From positions 1 through 64,000 of the forward strand of contig JAFSTC010000102.1 in NCBI GenBank assembly GCA_017450705.1: a stretch of 64,000 nucleotides of DNA. The letters are read 5' to 3'. Positions 32,978-41,157 of the stretch are shown here, in pieces. The position numbers and the translations under genes are program-made. Source of the DNA: Lentisphaeria bacterium. Lineage in GTDB: Bacteria; Verrucomicrobiota; Lentisphaeria; Victivallales; Victivallaceae. Each line of letters starts with the position of its first letter. Position 1 is the stretch's first letter. The notes below the pieces were generated by a model. That model was given only the letters and a program-made list of their open reading frames with translations, did no database searches and was not told the DNA's origin.

Positions 32978-33302
32978 TTCAACAAGAGAAAAAAACACCG
33001 TTCGCAACTCCGGGAACGTCTCCCCGGCGGGTCCTGCGGACCGCACGGGATCGACTTCCGGAAACAACGCGGTAAAATATAGCACGTTTCGGCATTTTTT
33101 CAAGCAGATGACGGAGCCTGACTGTCGTTTTCCGGACTGTCATTTCGTACGGCCGCCGCGGTCGCGCTGCTGCCGGAGGGCGTGACGCACAAAGTCTTCC
33201 GCCGTCTATACGCCGTGCTACGGATCTACTTTGCGGTCATCTTCGACGGTCGAACCGATTATGCCGGCGCGTTCCACGCTGCGGGACTCACGCCGGTCCC
33301 GC
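32978..33302. other. 325-bp intergenic region with the PP2C promoter
   Basis: It holds the minus-strand promoter at 33076-33103 and about 100 bases of leader. The 33104-33302 part shows no gene or convincing terminator for the transporter that ends at 33303. Confidence 0.5.
33076..33103 (-). promoter_or_regulatory. Promoter of the PP2C / sugar-transferase operon
   Basis: Minus strand: TTGAAA, 16 bp, TATATT. Confidence 0.7.
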
Positions 33303-34235
33303 TCAGGACTTTCGAATACACTTACGCATCGCAGTTCGGAAAAAGGCGGAAAGACAGCCTTTCGTTCGGCTACCTTGCCCCGTCGGCAGCTGCACCAGGA
33401 CCACCGCGGCAAAAATGATCGCGCAGCCGAGCAGATTCAGCGGCGAATAGCGCTCGTCCAGCAGAAGCCATCCCCAGATCACGGCAAACACCGAAGCCGT
33501 GCTCAGGATGATGGAGACGACGGCCGGATGCAGATATTTCTGAGCCGCCACCTGCAGCGTGCAGGCGAAGCCGATGGCGACGACGCCGCAGTACAGCAGA
33601 GGGGCCGCCGTCGCCGTCACGCTTTCCCACGGACATCTCTCCCGGGCGATCAGCGCCGCGATCCCGGAGATCGCGGCGACGGTCAAAAACTGGACGGCCG
33701 CCAGCTGCATGGCGTCGGCCTCCGGGGCAAAACGGGCGATGGCGATGAACTGGAATGCGAAAAACAAAGCGCATATCAGCATGAGGGCGTCGCCCATATT
33801 GCCGAAATCCTTCAGCGTCCCGTCGCTGCAGAGCAGATAGGTCCCCGCGACGGAAAGCAGGGCGGCGCACCAGACCTGCCAGCTCGATCTTTTGTTGACG
33901 AAAACGCCGATCAGCGGTATCATGATCACGTACAAAGCGGTCAGGAAACCGGCCTTTCCGGCGGAAGTATAGAGCAGCCCGAACTGCTGAAGGATCTCGC
34001 CCCCGGCCAGGCACACGCCGCAGACGGCGCCGCCGGCGAGCAGTTTTCCGCCGGGGAATTTCCTTTTGAAGAGGATCCACGGGAGAAGCATCGCGCAGCC
34101 GAGCAGATACCGGAGGAAAACGAAGGAGAGCGCCGGCATGCTTTTCGCGGCTTCCGCCTGAGCGGAGTAAGACAGTCCCCAGATCACGGCCGTCAGGAAA
34201 AGCGACGCCGTCGCCAGAATCTCGATTTTTTTCAT
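33303..34235 (-). CDS. DMT-superfamily transporter (EamA type)
   Basis: A 310-residue inner-membrane protein with about ten hydrophobic helices in two EamA repeats (ATASLFLTAVIWGLSYSAQA near the start; IILSTASVFAVIWGWLLLDE in the second repeat). Such carriers export or import small metabolites; the substrate is unknown. The ATG at 34235 (MKKIEIL) gives a normal N-terminus and sits behind GGGGAAACGGGA; an upstream GTG would lie almost on the transcript start. It has its own promoter and lies between the two minus-strand glycan operons, so a link to glycan precursors is possible but unproved. Confidence 0.85.
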   Translation of the reverse strand: MKKIEILATASLFLTAVIWGLSYSAQAEAAKSMPALSFVFLRYLLGCAMLLPWILFKRKFPGGKLLAGGAVCGVCLAGGEILQQFGLLYTSAGKAGFLTALYVIMIPLIGVFVNKRSSWQVWCAALLSVAGTYLLCSDGTLKDFGNMGDALMLICALFFAFQFIAIARFAPEADAMQLAAVQFLTVAAISGIAALIARERCPWESVTATAAPLLYCGVVAIGFACTLQVAAQKYLHPAVVSIILSTASVFAVIWGWLLLDERYSPLNLLGCAIIFAAVVLVQLPTGQGSRTKGCLSAFFRTAMRKCIRKS

Positions 34236-34292
34236 ATTCCCGTTTCCCCGTCGGATTTGCCCGCAAGCCCGGCTCACCGGTCACGGACGCAT

Positions 34293-34320
34293 AATATAAC
34301 AGGGGACGCCGAAATTGCAA
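34293..34320 (-). promoter_or_regulatory. Promoter of the EamA transporter gene
   Basis: Minus strand: TTGCAA, 16 bp, TATATT. It lies in the short gap behind the GT4-GT26 gene. Confidence 0.7.
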
Positions 34321-34350
34321 GCCCGGCGGAAAAACGGCGGCTTCCTGAAA

Positions 34351-36153
34351 CTAATCTTTCCGGAACAGGACGCGAAGCAGGAACAGGGGGTTGCCCAGCA
34401 CGTAGCGGCGGAACATCCGCCGGGGTTCCTGGTAGAGACGGTAGCACCACTCGATGCCCATTTTCCGCATCCACAGCGGCGCGCGGGGGATGCGTTCCGA
34501 AACGAAATCCAGCAGGCCGCCGACGGCGAGGGCAACGCCGCAGACCAGTTCCTTTCTGTGACGGGCGATCCATTTCTCCTGTTTCGGGACCCCCATGGCC
34601 ACCAGCAGGATATCCGGGTCCAGCGCATTGATCCGCGCGATGACGGCGCGTTCCTCCTCCCCGTCGGCGAAAAATCCGGGAGCGGCCCCCACGAACTGCG
34701 CCGCGGGAAATTTTTCCCTGGCTTTGGCTAAGGCCGCCTCGGCGACGCCCGGTGCGCCGCCCAGCATGAAAATACGCCAGGGCCGACCGCAGATCAGGGG
34801 GAACATATCCGTCCCGTTGACGTTGTCCGGCACGGGGAAGCGGCGGATCCGCCCCGCCATCCTGACCCCGCTGCCGTCGGGCCACACGGCGTCCGCTCCG
34901 TTCAGAATTTCGACGTACTCCCTGTCGCGGCAGGCGATGTTGAGACAGTGGGCGTTGATGAAGGCCCCGAAGGAGGAACGCTTTTTCACGAGCTTCTCCA
35001 GCCGTTCAAGCGCCTCGCCCATGGTCTCGTTGTCGCAGGGGACGCCGAAGATCCGCGGACGGTACGGCAGACGGAGGAAGGAATCCGCCGCGTTTTCCCA
35101 TGTGTAGAGCGCGGCGCGCCGCAGACCGGCCGACTTGAGCCGTTCCCGCGTCGTCTCCGACGCCAAGAGTTCGGTCAGGGCGGAGGCGATCTCCTCAGGC
35201 TTGGCGGGATCGAAAAGCAGCGCCGCCCCCTCCCCGATCTCCCGGAGCGAGGAGGTATCCGAACACGCGCAGGGCACACCGCAGGACATGGCTTCGAGCA
35301 GAGAGAGGCCGAAACCCTCGAAAAGGGAGGGGAAAACGTACCCGGCCGCCCTGCCGTAAAGGGAGACGAGAAGTTCGGAGGGAACGAATCCGGGGAAATG
35401 GATATGCCCGGCAAAAGGCGACGACTCCGCCGCCCGGAAAACGGCGTCGGAACCGTTCCACGAGGCCCCGGGCAGCACCAGGTCGTATTTTTCGGAGAGC
35501 TCGGGCGGCAGAAGCTCCCAGGCCCGGATGAGATTCACGTGATTTTTCCCGGGATGCTCCAGGCGGGAGATGTACAGGACGTAGGGCCGCCGGACGCCGT
35601 TCTCCGCCAGCCATTTCCCCGCATCGGCCCCGCCGGCGGGAAGCGAAAGTCCGTCGCAGATCACGGAGATCTTCTCCTCGGGGATCCCCCAGAAGCGGCC
35701 CAGATCCGCCGCCGTGGAACGGCTGATGGCCGTCACCGTCTGCGCCTTGCGCACGAAATGCGGCAGCAGATGCTTGATATAGAACATCCGGAAGGGGTCG
35801 TATTTCGCGGGGACGTGATACTGCGAAAGATCGTGGACCACTGCGGCCGTGAAGACGGGATACCGGCAGAAGGCCCGCCGGTTGGCCGCGCACAGGATCG
35901 CCATATCGAATTTCTTGAACTTGATCCGGAAGGGCAGAACGAACAGGTGATACAGCATGGAGACCGCCGCAAACCGGCAGCAGCGGGGCAGAACGATCAG
36001 GGAACGGCCGGGAAAAAACGCCCGTGCGTCGGACTCCACGATCAGCGTCAGATCCTGTTTCCGCGCCTCGAGCGCAGCAACGAGATGCCGGATATAGACG
36101 GAGATGCCCGATCTTCCCCCGTCGAAGGGAACGCAGGAAAGCAGTATTTTCAT
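34351..36153 (-). CDS. Fused glycosyltransferase: GT4 domain plus WecG/TagA/CpsF (GT26) domain
   Basis: A 600-residue protein with two complete glycosyltransferases. Residues 1 to about 365 are a GT-B family 4 enzyme (GGRSGISVYIRHLV at the start; PSLFEGFGLSLLEAMSCGVP with the E-x7-E motif near 265-285). Residues about 375-600 are a GT26 enzyme (NAHCLNIACRD, GADAVWPDGSGV, PWRIFMLGGAPGV, VAMGVPKQEKW). GT26 proteins usually occur alone (about 240 residues) and add N-acetylmannosaminuronate or related sugars to a lipid-linked acceptor. The fusion suggests two successive transfers by one protein. It overlaps the upstream GT4 gene by 4 bp and is the last gene of the STAS-led operon. Confidence 0.9.
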   Translation of the reverse strand: MKILLSCVPFDGGRSGISVYIRHLVAALEARKQDLTLIVESDARAFFPGRSLIVLPRCCRFAAVSMLYHLFVLPFRIKFKKFDMAILCAANRRAFCRYPVFTAAVVHDLSQYHVPAKYDPFRMFYIKHLLPHFVRKAQTVTAISRSTAADLGRFWGIPEEKISVICDGLSLPAGGADAGKWLAENGVRRPYVLYISRLEHPGKNHVNLIRAWELLPPELSEKYDLVLPGASWNGSDAVFRAAESSPFAGHIHFPGFVPSELLVSLYGRAAGYVFPSLFEGFGLSLLEAMSCGVPCACSDTSSLREIGEGAALLFDPAKPEEIASALTELLASETTRERLKSAGLRRAALYTWENAADSFLRLPYRPRIFGVPCDNETMGEALERLEKLVKKRSSFGAFINAHCLNIACRDREYVEILNGADAVWPDGSGVRMAGRIRRFPVPDNVNGTDMFPLICGRPWRIFMLGGAPGVAEAALAKAREKFPAAQFVGAAPGFFADGEEERAVIARINALDPDILLVAMGVPKQEKWIARHRKELVCGVALAVGGLLDFVSERIPRAPLWMRKMGIEWCYRLYQEPRRMFRRYVLGNPLFLLRVLFRKD

Positions 36154-37286
36154 GAGGAGACCCTTTGTATCAGTTCATCGAATCCCGCGAGGAAGCGCTC
36201 CGGAGAAAAACGCTCCCGGACGAGTTCCCGTCCGGCCCGGCCCAGCCGGGCTCTCAGCGCAGGCTCGCGCCGGAGCAGCGCCAGTTTTTCCGCCAGAGCC
36301 GCCGTGTCCTTTTCGGGGACGGCAAATCCGGTGACGCCGTCCTCCAGCCACGCGCGGACGCCGCCCACGTCGAAGGCGACGACGGGCTTCCCGCGGGCCG
36401 AGGCCTCGGCGCCGGAGAGGCCGAAGGGCTCCTGCCAGCGGGAGGGAAAGACGACGACGTCGCACTCGTCGAGCGCCCGTCCGGGATCGCTCAGCCAGCC
36501 GGAAAAGGTGACGCGCTCCCGCAGACCGGAGGCGGCAACGCGGCGTTCGAGAAGGGCGCGGTCTCCACCGTCTCCGGCAAACCGGGCCTGCCACGGGACG
36601 TCGAGGCGTTCCAGCGCGTCCAGAAGAAGATCGGCGCCCTTGCCCCGGATCAGCTGACCGAGGAAAAGAATTTTGAACGGTCCCTGCCCCGGTCCCTCCG
36701 GCGGATCGGTGGAAACTTCGATCACGGGCGGGATCAGGTGAACGCGTTCCTCCGCAAATCCGTTGCGGAGCAGATTGCCGCGCATGAACGGAGAAAGGAC
36801 CACGGCGTGATGGCCCCGCAGTTCCGCCAGCAGGGCCCCGTGGCCGGGCCGCAGATACTTCCAGCTCCGTGGCGAGGAGATCCTCGCGCAGAGGGCGCAC
36901 CGCAGAGGAGAAAAGGCCCGGCGGCAGTTGGTCCTGCCGAAAGGGGTGTAATAGTGCCGGCGCGGGCAGTAGAGGTCGTGGTCGTGGGCCCAGAAGACCA
37001 GCCTTTCCCCGAAGCGGCGGCGCAGCTGCGCCAGGAGGGCCGGATCGGGCAGTTTGTGGAGCGCGGCCAGATCATAGTCGGACGGCGCGTCCGAAAGCCG
37101 TTCGGGCGAAAACACCCCGTCGAAGCCCTGCCGGAAGAGGACCTCGTCCCTGTCGGGGGTCCGCCCGCACCAGTCGACGCGGTCCCCCCTGTGCCGCAGG
37201 AGACAGGCGGTCTGGAAGGCATACCTTTCGATGCCTCCCGCAAACCCGGTGTATTCCCCGAGAAAAAGTATCCTACGCCCGCTCAC
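36150..37286 (-). CDS. Glycosyltransferase family 4
   Basis: A 378-residue GT-B glycosyltransferase. The N-terminal acceptor domain starts RILFLGEYTGFAGGIERYAF. The donor domain holds ILFLGQLIRGKGADLLLDAL and VVVFPSRWQEPFGLSGAEAS, the nucleotide-sugar binding E-x7-E region near residue 290. A Cys/His-rich patch (YCPRRHYYTPFGRTNCRRA, about 130-150) resembles an insertion seen in some GT4 enzymes. GTG 37286 is used as start; the gene overlaps the upstream stop by 14 bp and its own stop overlaps the fusion gene's ATG. It adds a sugar to the growing repeat unit; donor and linkage are unknown. Confidence 0.85.
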   Translation of the reverse strand: MSGRRILFLGEYTGFAGGIERYAFQTACLLRHRGDRVDWCGRTPDRDEVLFRQGFDGVFSPERLSDAPSDYDLAALHKLPDPALLAQLRRRFGERLVFWAHDHDLYCPRRHYYTPFGRTNCRRAFSPLRCALCARISSPRSWKYLRPGHGALLAELRGHHAVVLSPFMRGNLLRNGFAEERVHLIPPVIEVSTDPPEGPGQGPFKILFLGQLIRGKGADLLLDALERLDVPWQARFAGDGGDRALLERRVAASGLRERVTFSGWLSDPGRALDECDVVVFPSRWQEPFGLSGAEASARGKPVVAFDVGGVRAWLEDGVTGFAVPEKDTAALAEKLALLRREPALRARLGRAGRELVRERFSPERFLAGFDELIQRVSS

Positions 37287-38508
37287 GGATCAGCTCCCCG
37301 TACAACGCCAGGAGACGCCCGGTCAGGGCCTCCCAGGAAAAGGCCCGCACGTCGGAAAGGGCGTTTTCGGCCAGACGCCTCCCCAGCTCCGGATCGCGGA
37401 ACAGCCGGTCGCAGCAGGCGACCAGCGCCGCCGGATCCTCGGGATCGAACAACAGTCCGTTGCGTTCGGGCACGATGAAATCCTTGAGTCCGCCCGTCCG
37501 GGCGGCGACGACGGGCAGTCCCGCGGCCCAGGACTCCAGCGCGACGATGCCGAAGGGCTCGTGGAGCGAGGGCAGAACGAACACGTCGGCCTCGTGGAGG
37601 ACGGCCTTCAGCCGGGGATCTCCCGGTTCCAGTCCGGGAATGACGGTCACCCGGTCGGCGATGCCCTGTTCCTTTGCCCGTTCGAGGAGCTGCCGGTGAT
37701 ACCACGGCGCCGTCACGGGCCCGATCAGCAGCAGATGGCACCCGGGATCGTGCCGCGGCAGTTCCAGCAGGATCTGCTGGTTTTTCTGGTAGTCGATGCG
37801 CGAGACGCAGAGCACAAGCCGCCGGTCGGAGGGAATGTGCCACTCCTCCCGGGGAGAACAGTCGGGCTTCCGCCTGAAGTCCTCCACGTTGACGCCGTTG
37901 GGCAGATAGACGATCCGACGCCCGGGATACGATGCCGCAAGTCTCCGCTCCTCCTCCCGGCTGATGCAGATGACGGCGTCCGCCTCGGCAACGGCGTCGC
38001 GCCGGTACCCCAGCAGACGGTCGAAAATGCCGCCGTAATGAAATTTGTGCCGGGTGGGCGCCATCATCTGCCGGAGCTCCTCCGGCGGGACCGCCGCATG
38101 GCCGCCGTGCAGACTTATGACGCAGGGCACGCGCAGCCGGTGGGCCAGCAGGGCGCTCATGACCGCCATCCGTCCGCCGCAGTGGATGTGGATGAGATCG
38201 AATCTCTCACGCCGCAGGGTCCGGAACAGCGCGGGGACGAAGGGGTTGCCTCCTTTTTTGTCCAGAAGACGGGCCGTCTCGCGGGGCATGGGGAAATAGG
38301 GGTAGAAACAGGGGAAACGGCGGATGCGGATCTCCTCGCGGATCTCCTCGCCGGGACGGGAGAGCGCACTGGTGGCCAGTATCTCCGGCGTCATCCCCAG
38401 TTTGAGCTGGTTCAGCGCAGTGTTCCAGACCACCGTCTCGGTGCCTCCCCACTCGTCGAAGGTGAAGCGGCGCACCACGTGAGCGATCCTAAGCGGTCTT
38501 TCCGGCAT
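37273..38508 (-). CDS. Glycosyltransferase family 4
   Basis: A 411-residue GT-B glycosyltransferase. N-terminal domain: RIAHVVRRFTFDEWGGTETVV, then FDLIHIHCGG and PCVISLHGGH. Donor domain: LVLCVSRIDYQKNQQILLEL and VFVLPSLHEPFGIVALESWA with the E-x7-E pair near residues 300-308. Length is normal for the family. It overlaps its neighbours on both sides (20 bp with the GT2 gene, 14 bp with the next GT4), which points to one tightly coupled operon. The sugar is unknown. Confidence 0.88.
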   Translation of the reverse strand: MPERPLRIAHVVRRFTFDEWGGTETVVWNTALNQLKLGMTPEILATSALSRPGEEIREEIRIRRFPCFYPYFPMPRETARLLDKKGGNPFVPALFRTLRRERFDLIHIHCGGRMAVMSALLAHRLRVPCVISLHGGHAAVPPEELRQMMAPTRHKFHYGGIFDRLLGYRRDAVAEADAVICISREEERRLAASYPGRRIVYLPNGVNVEDFRRKPDCSPREEWHIPSDRRLVLCVSRIDYQKNQQILLELPRHDPGCHLLLIGPVTAPWYHRQLLERAKEQGIADRVTVIPGLEPGDPRLKAVLHEADVFVLPSLHEPFGIVALESWAAGLPVVAARTGGLKDFIVPERNGLLFDPEDPAALVACCDRLFRDPELGRRLAENALSDVRAFSWEALTGRLLALYGELIRERA

Positions 38509-39331
38509 GCCGGACTCCTTTCCAGTGGTAGAAACGCTGGACGAACCGGCGCAGGGGAGCTCCGGGCAGTTCGGCCAGTCCCGCCGGATGCGCCAGAAGG
38601 AAGCGCACGTCGCGCAGGGTCTCCAAAACGGCGGAGACCATCTCCCGCGGCAGATTCGGCCGGTCTCCGAAAATGACGGCGTCGGCGGCTCCCTCCCCGA
38701 AGAAACGCTTCTTCAGTTCGGCAACGGTGTAATTGTGGGAGTGCTCCACCCTCGCCTCCGGCGCGTAGGCGATCCGGATCGGACGGCGATGGGCCCACTC
38801 CACGTCCTCGGAATAGCGGATCCTCTCGTCGAAGGGGTGCTCGACAAGATCCTTCCGGCGCACGGCGGACGTGGCCAGCGAGAAGAAAAAACGCCACTTT
38901 GCGGCCTCTCTGCCGTCGCCGAAGGCCCGGAGATTGTCCTTGCGCACCAGGTACGCGGCATCGGGACGGGGAAGCTGATTGCCGTACACCGCGTCCGCCG
39001 TTCCGGCAGTCAGGGGCGCGATGAGCTCTCTCAGCCAGAAACGGTCCAGCGGCACGGCGTCGGCGTTGTTGAAAACGACGATGTCCCCGCGGCAGTGCGA
39101 AACCATGTAATTGAGCCGCTGCCCGGGGCGGTACTCCCCCTCGGGCCGGGGCAGACATACGACGCCGGGGAAACTGCGGATGATCTCGTCCGTCCCGTCC
39201 GTGGAGGCATCGTCGCAGCAGATGACCTCGAAAGGGACGGGACACTCCTGCTCCATGATCGCGCGAAGCGTTCTGCCGATGTACGCCCCGTCATTGCGGG
39301 CGCGGACCAGTATGCTTGCAAGACGGCACAT
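38489..39331 (-). CDS. Glycosyltransferase family 2
   Basis: A 280-residue GT-A glycosyltransferase. Motifs: ASILVRARNDGAYIGRTLRA at the start, VICCDDASTDGTDEII (nucleotide binding), and an unusual VVFNNADAVP in place of the common DXD, where the Asp in NADA probably holds the metal. The later VEWAHRR region fits the catalytic base segment (usually ED-type). It follows the STAS gene by 18 bp, so the anti-sigma-antagonist-like gene and the glycosyltransferases share a transcript. Acceptor and donor are unknown. Confidence 0.85.
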   Translation of the reverse strand: MCRLASILVRARNDGAYIGRTLRAIMEQECPVPFEVICCDDASTDGTDEIIRSFPGVVCLPRPEGEYRPGQRLNYMVSHCRGDIVVFNNADAVPLDRFWLRELIAPLTAGTADAVYGNQLPRPDAAYLVRKDNLRAFGDGREAAKWRFFFSLATSAVRRKDLVEHPFDERIRYSEDVEWAHRRPIRIAYAPEARVEHSHNYTVAELKKRFFGEGAADAVIFGDRPNLPREMVSAVLETLRDVRFLLAHPAGLAELPGAPLRRFVQRFYHWKGVRHAGKTA

Positions 39332-39349
39332 GGAAACGAGGAGGAAAAA

Positions 39350-39691
39350 TCAGGCCTCGGGTCCGAATGAGGCCAGCGCCTCGGCCTCCGTGGCGTAGAT
39401 GTCGAAGATCCGGTAGACCTTGGTGATGTCGAACACGATCTTCGGACGGGGCTGAAGACAGCACAGCTTGATGATGCCGCCGTTGCCGTTCATCCACTGC
39501 AGGACCGACACGAGGGCCCCCAGACCGGAGGAATCCACGTGCTCCATCTTCTCCAGATTGAACAGGACCCGCTTGGACTCCCGCAGACGTTCGAACATGG
39601 CCTCTTTGAAATCTTCCGAACAGGAGGCGACCAGACGCCCGGAAAGCGAAACCTTGAGAATGCCGTTGACGACTTCGAAATGATATTCCAT
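39350..39691 (-). CDS. STAS-domain anti-sigma-factor-antagonist-like protein
   Basis: A 113-residue single STAS domain. The phosphorylation loop is complete: EHVDSSGLGALV, with Ser54/Ser55 as the expected target of an RsbW-type kinase. Family members bind and titrate an anti-sigma kinase when unphosphorylated, and a PP2C phosphatase such as the one at 31310 reactivates them. The ATG at 39691 (MEYHFEVVNG) is chosen for its GGGAG site and family length; the frame extends 39 codons upstream without domain character. It is the first gene of the glycosyltransferase operon, an unusual position that suggests it controls glycan synthesis or export, as SypA does for Vibrio fischeri biofilm polysaccharide. 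Confidence 0.88.
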   Translation of the reverse strand: MEYHFEVVNGILKVSLSGRLVASCSEDFKEAMFERLRESKRVLFNLEKMEHVDSSGLGALVSVLQWMNGNGGIIKLCCLQPRPKIVFDITKVYRIFDIYATEAEALASFGPEA

Positions 39692-39793
39692 GATACTGCT
39701 CCCGCTGCACCGCGGGAAGACCCGGCCGGACCGCGCCCGGAGGGATCCCCGCATGTTGCCGTTGAAAAAACGATAAAAAACCGCGTGCGGTAA

Positions 39794-39822
39794 AACGTAA
39801 CCTCTCACCGCGCTTTTTTCAA
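39794..39822 (-). promoter_or_regulatory. Promoter of the STAS-glycosyltransferase operon
   Basis: Minus strand: TTGAAA, 17 bp, TACGTT. Confidence 0.6.
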
Positions 39823-39936
39823 GTCTTGCCGGATGAAAAAGGGCAAAAATATCTCCGCATCCCGCTTTGCGGCTCCATTTCCGGACACCGCGCCCCCCGG
39901 CGGTGCGCCGGAAAAAGCCGCAAAGCGTCCCCCCAT

Positions 39937-39965
39937 TTGAAAGACGGGCGTTTTCGTGCTATATT
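39937..39965 (+). promoter_or_regulatory. Promoter of the plus-strand glycosyltransferase operon
   Basis: TTGAAA, 17 bp, TATATT. Confidence 0.7.
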
Positions 39966-40088
39966 AATGAGCCCGCATGAGGCGAAGCCCCTTCCTCGAA
40001 AAGAGAGCTCTTTTCCCGGGAGGACGGGAGTGCCGGAAAAGCGCGGTCCGGCCCCGAAGCAAAATGCAGAAAACGGAAAGACGGATTC

Positions 40089-41150
40089 ATGAAACCATTT
40101 TTCTCCATCATCATCCCCTGCTGCGACGTGGAGCCGTATATCCGGGAGTGCCTGGATTCGATCCTCGGCCAGTCGTTTCAGGACTGGGAGTGTCTGGCCG
40201 GCGTGGAAACATCGAAGGACAAGACCGAAGAGATCATCCGCGAATACGCCGGACGCGACAGCCGGATCAGATTTTTCACGGGTCCCCGCAGCGGTTCCTG
40301 CTCCGCGACCCGCAACACGGGAACGGAAATGGCAACGGGGGAATACATCATCTTCCTCGACGGAGACGACACCATCGCCCCCGAGTCCCTGGACCGGCTG
40401 TTCCGCAGGATCTCCGCCCGGCCCGGCGCAGATCTCTACCCGTGCCGCATTCTGGCCCACAACGAGATGACCGGCGGGGACGAGACCCGGGACAACTACC
40501 CCGACAACGCGCCGGAAGAACTCACGGGCCCCGAGGCGACCCTTCTGCTGGAGCGGGTGAAACTCAATCCCAGCCCCATGCTGCAGTTCACCATTTTCCG
40601 CAGGGAATTCCTGATGGAGCACGAGCTCCGCTGCATCTACGGTCTGCGGCACCAGGACAGTGAATTTTCTCCCCGGGCGCTCTTTCTGGCCAAACGGGTC
40701 GTGCCGCTGCACGAGCCCTATTATCTCTACCGCATCCGCGAGAACTCCGTCCAGACGAAGGCCAAGGGCAAAGGGTACTTTCTCAAGGACTTCGCCATCG
40801 GTCTCCATTCGCTGTTTGCCTTCCACACCCGGGTCTCCCGTCAGCCGGGCTTCGACCGCCGCGTGGCGGAAGCCTGGGCCCGCGCCTGGTGCACCACTCT
40901 CTTCATCAAGTGGTTCAGCCGGGATTTCGTCCGGGGCGTGCCCCGCAAGGAACGACTGGAGACGCTGAAGATCATCTTTGCCGACGGCTTCGCCGATTTC
41001 GACGAACTGCTGAAGGCCGCGACCGGTCCCAGAAAACTTGCCGGATGGTGGGTCAAGTTTTTCGTGCGCCACCCCTCCCTCGGCGGGCTGTCGGAGCTGT
41101 TTTTCGTCGGAGGGTATTTCCCGCTGCTGAAACTGAAGAAAGGGAAGTGA
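40089..41150 (+). CDS. Glycosyltransferase family 2
   Basis: A 353-residue GT-A glycosyltransferase. N-terminal motif FFSIIIPCCDVEPYIRECLD, then SGSCSATRNTGTEMATGEYI and the metal-binding FLDGDDTIAP (about residues 95-104). A catalytic-base region is RHQDSEFSPRALF. The C-terminal 120 residues are helical, as in capsule and O-antigen transferases. First gene of the plus-strand glycan operon; the next start is 8 bp downstream. It is similar in layout to the GT2 gene at 42351, and the two may be old duplicates. The sugar is unknown. Confidence 0.88.
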   Translation: MKPFFSIIIPCCDVEPYIRECLDSILGQSFQDWECLAGVETSKDKTEEIIREYAGRDSRIRFFTGPRSGSCSATRNTGTEMATGEYIIFLDGDDTIAPESLDRLFRRISARPGADLYPCRILAHNEMTGGDETRDNYPDNAPEELTGPEATLLLERVKLNPSPMLQFTIFRREFLMEHELRCIYGLRHQDSEFSPRALFLAKRVVPLHEPYYLYRIRENSVQTKAKGKGYFLKDFAIGLHSLFAFHTRVSRQPGFDRRVAEAWARAWCTTLFIKWFSRDFVRGVPRKERLETLKIIFADGFADFDELLKAATGPRKLAGWWVKFFVRHPSLGGLSELFFVGGYFPLLKLKKGK

Positions 41151-41157
41151 TCTTTCC

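Larger units (their letters stand above)
39692..40088. other. 397-bp divergent control region of the glycan cluster
   Basis: It contains two divergent sigma-70-like promoters about 115 bp apart (39794-39822 minus, 39937-39965 plus), which serve the STAS-led operon and the plus-strand glycosyltransferase operon. The plus-strand leader to 40089 is about 115 bases with no clear structure. No gene is seen. Confidence 0.6.

Noticed and set aside
30557-33082. Plus-strand frame of 841 codons antisense to the sugar transferase and PP2C genes
   Set aside because: The opposite strand carries unambiguous conserved motifs over its whole length.
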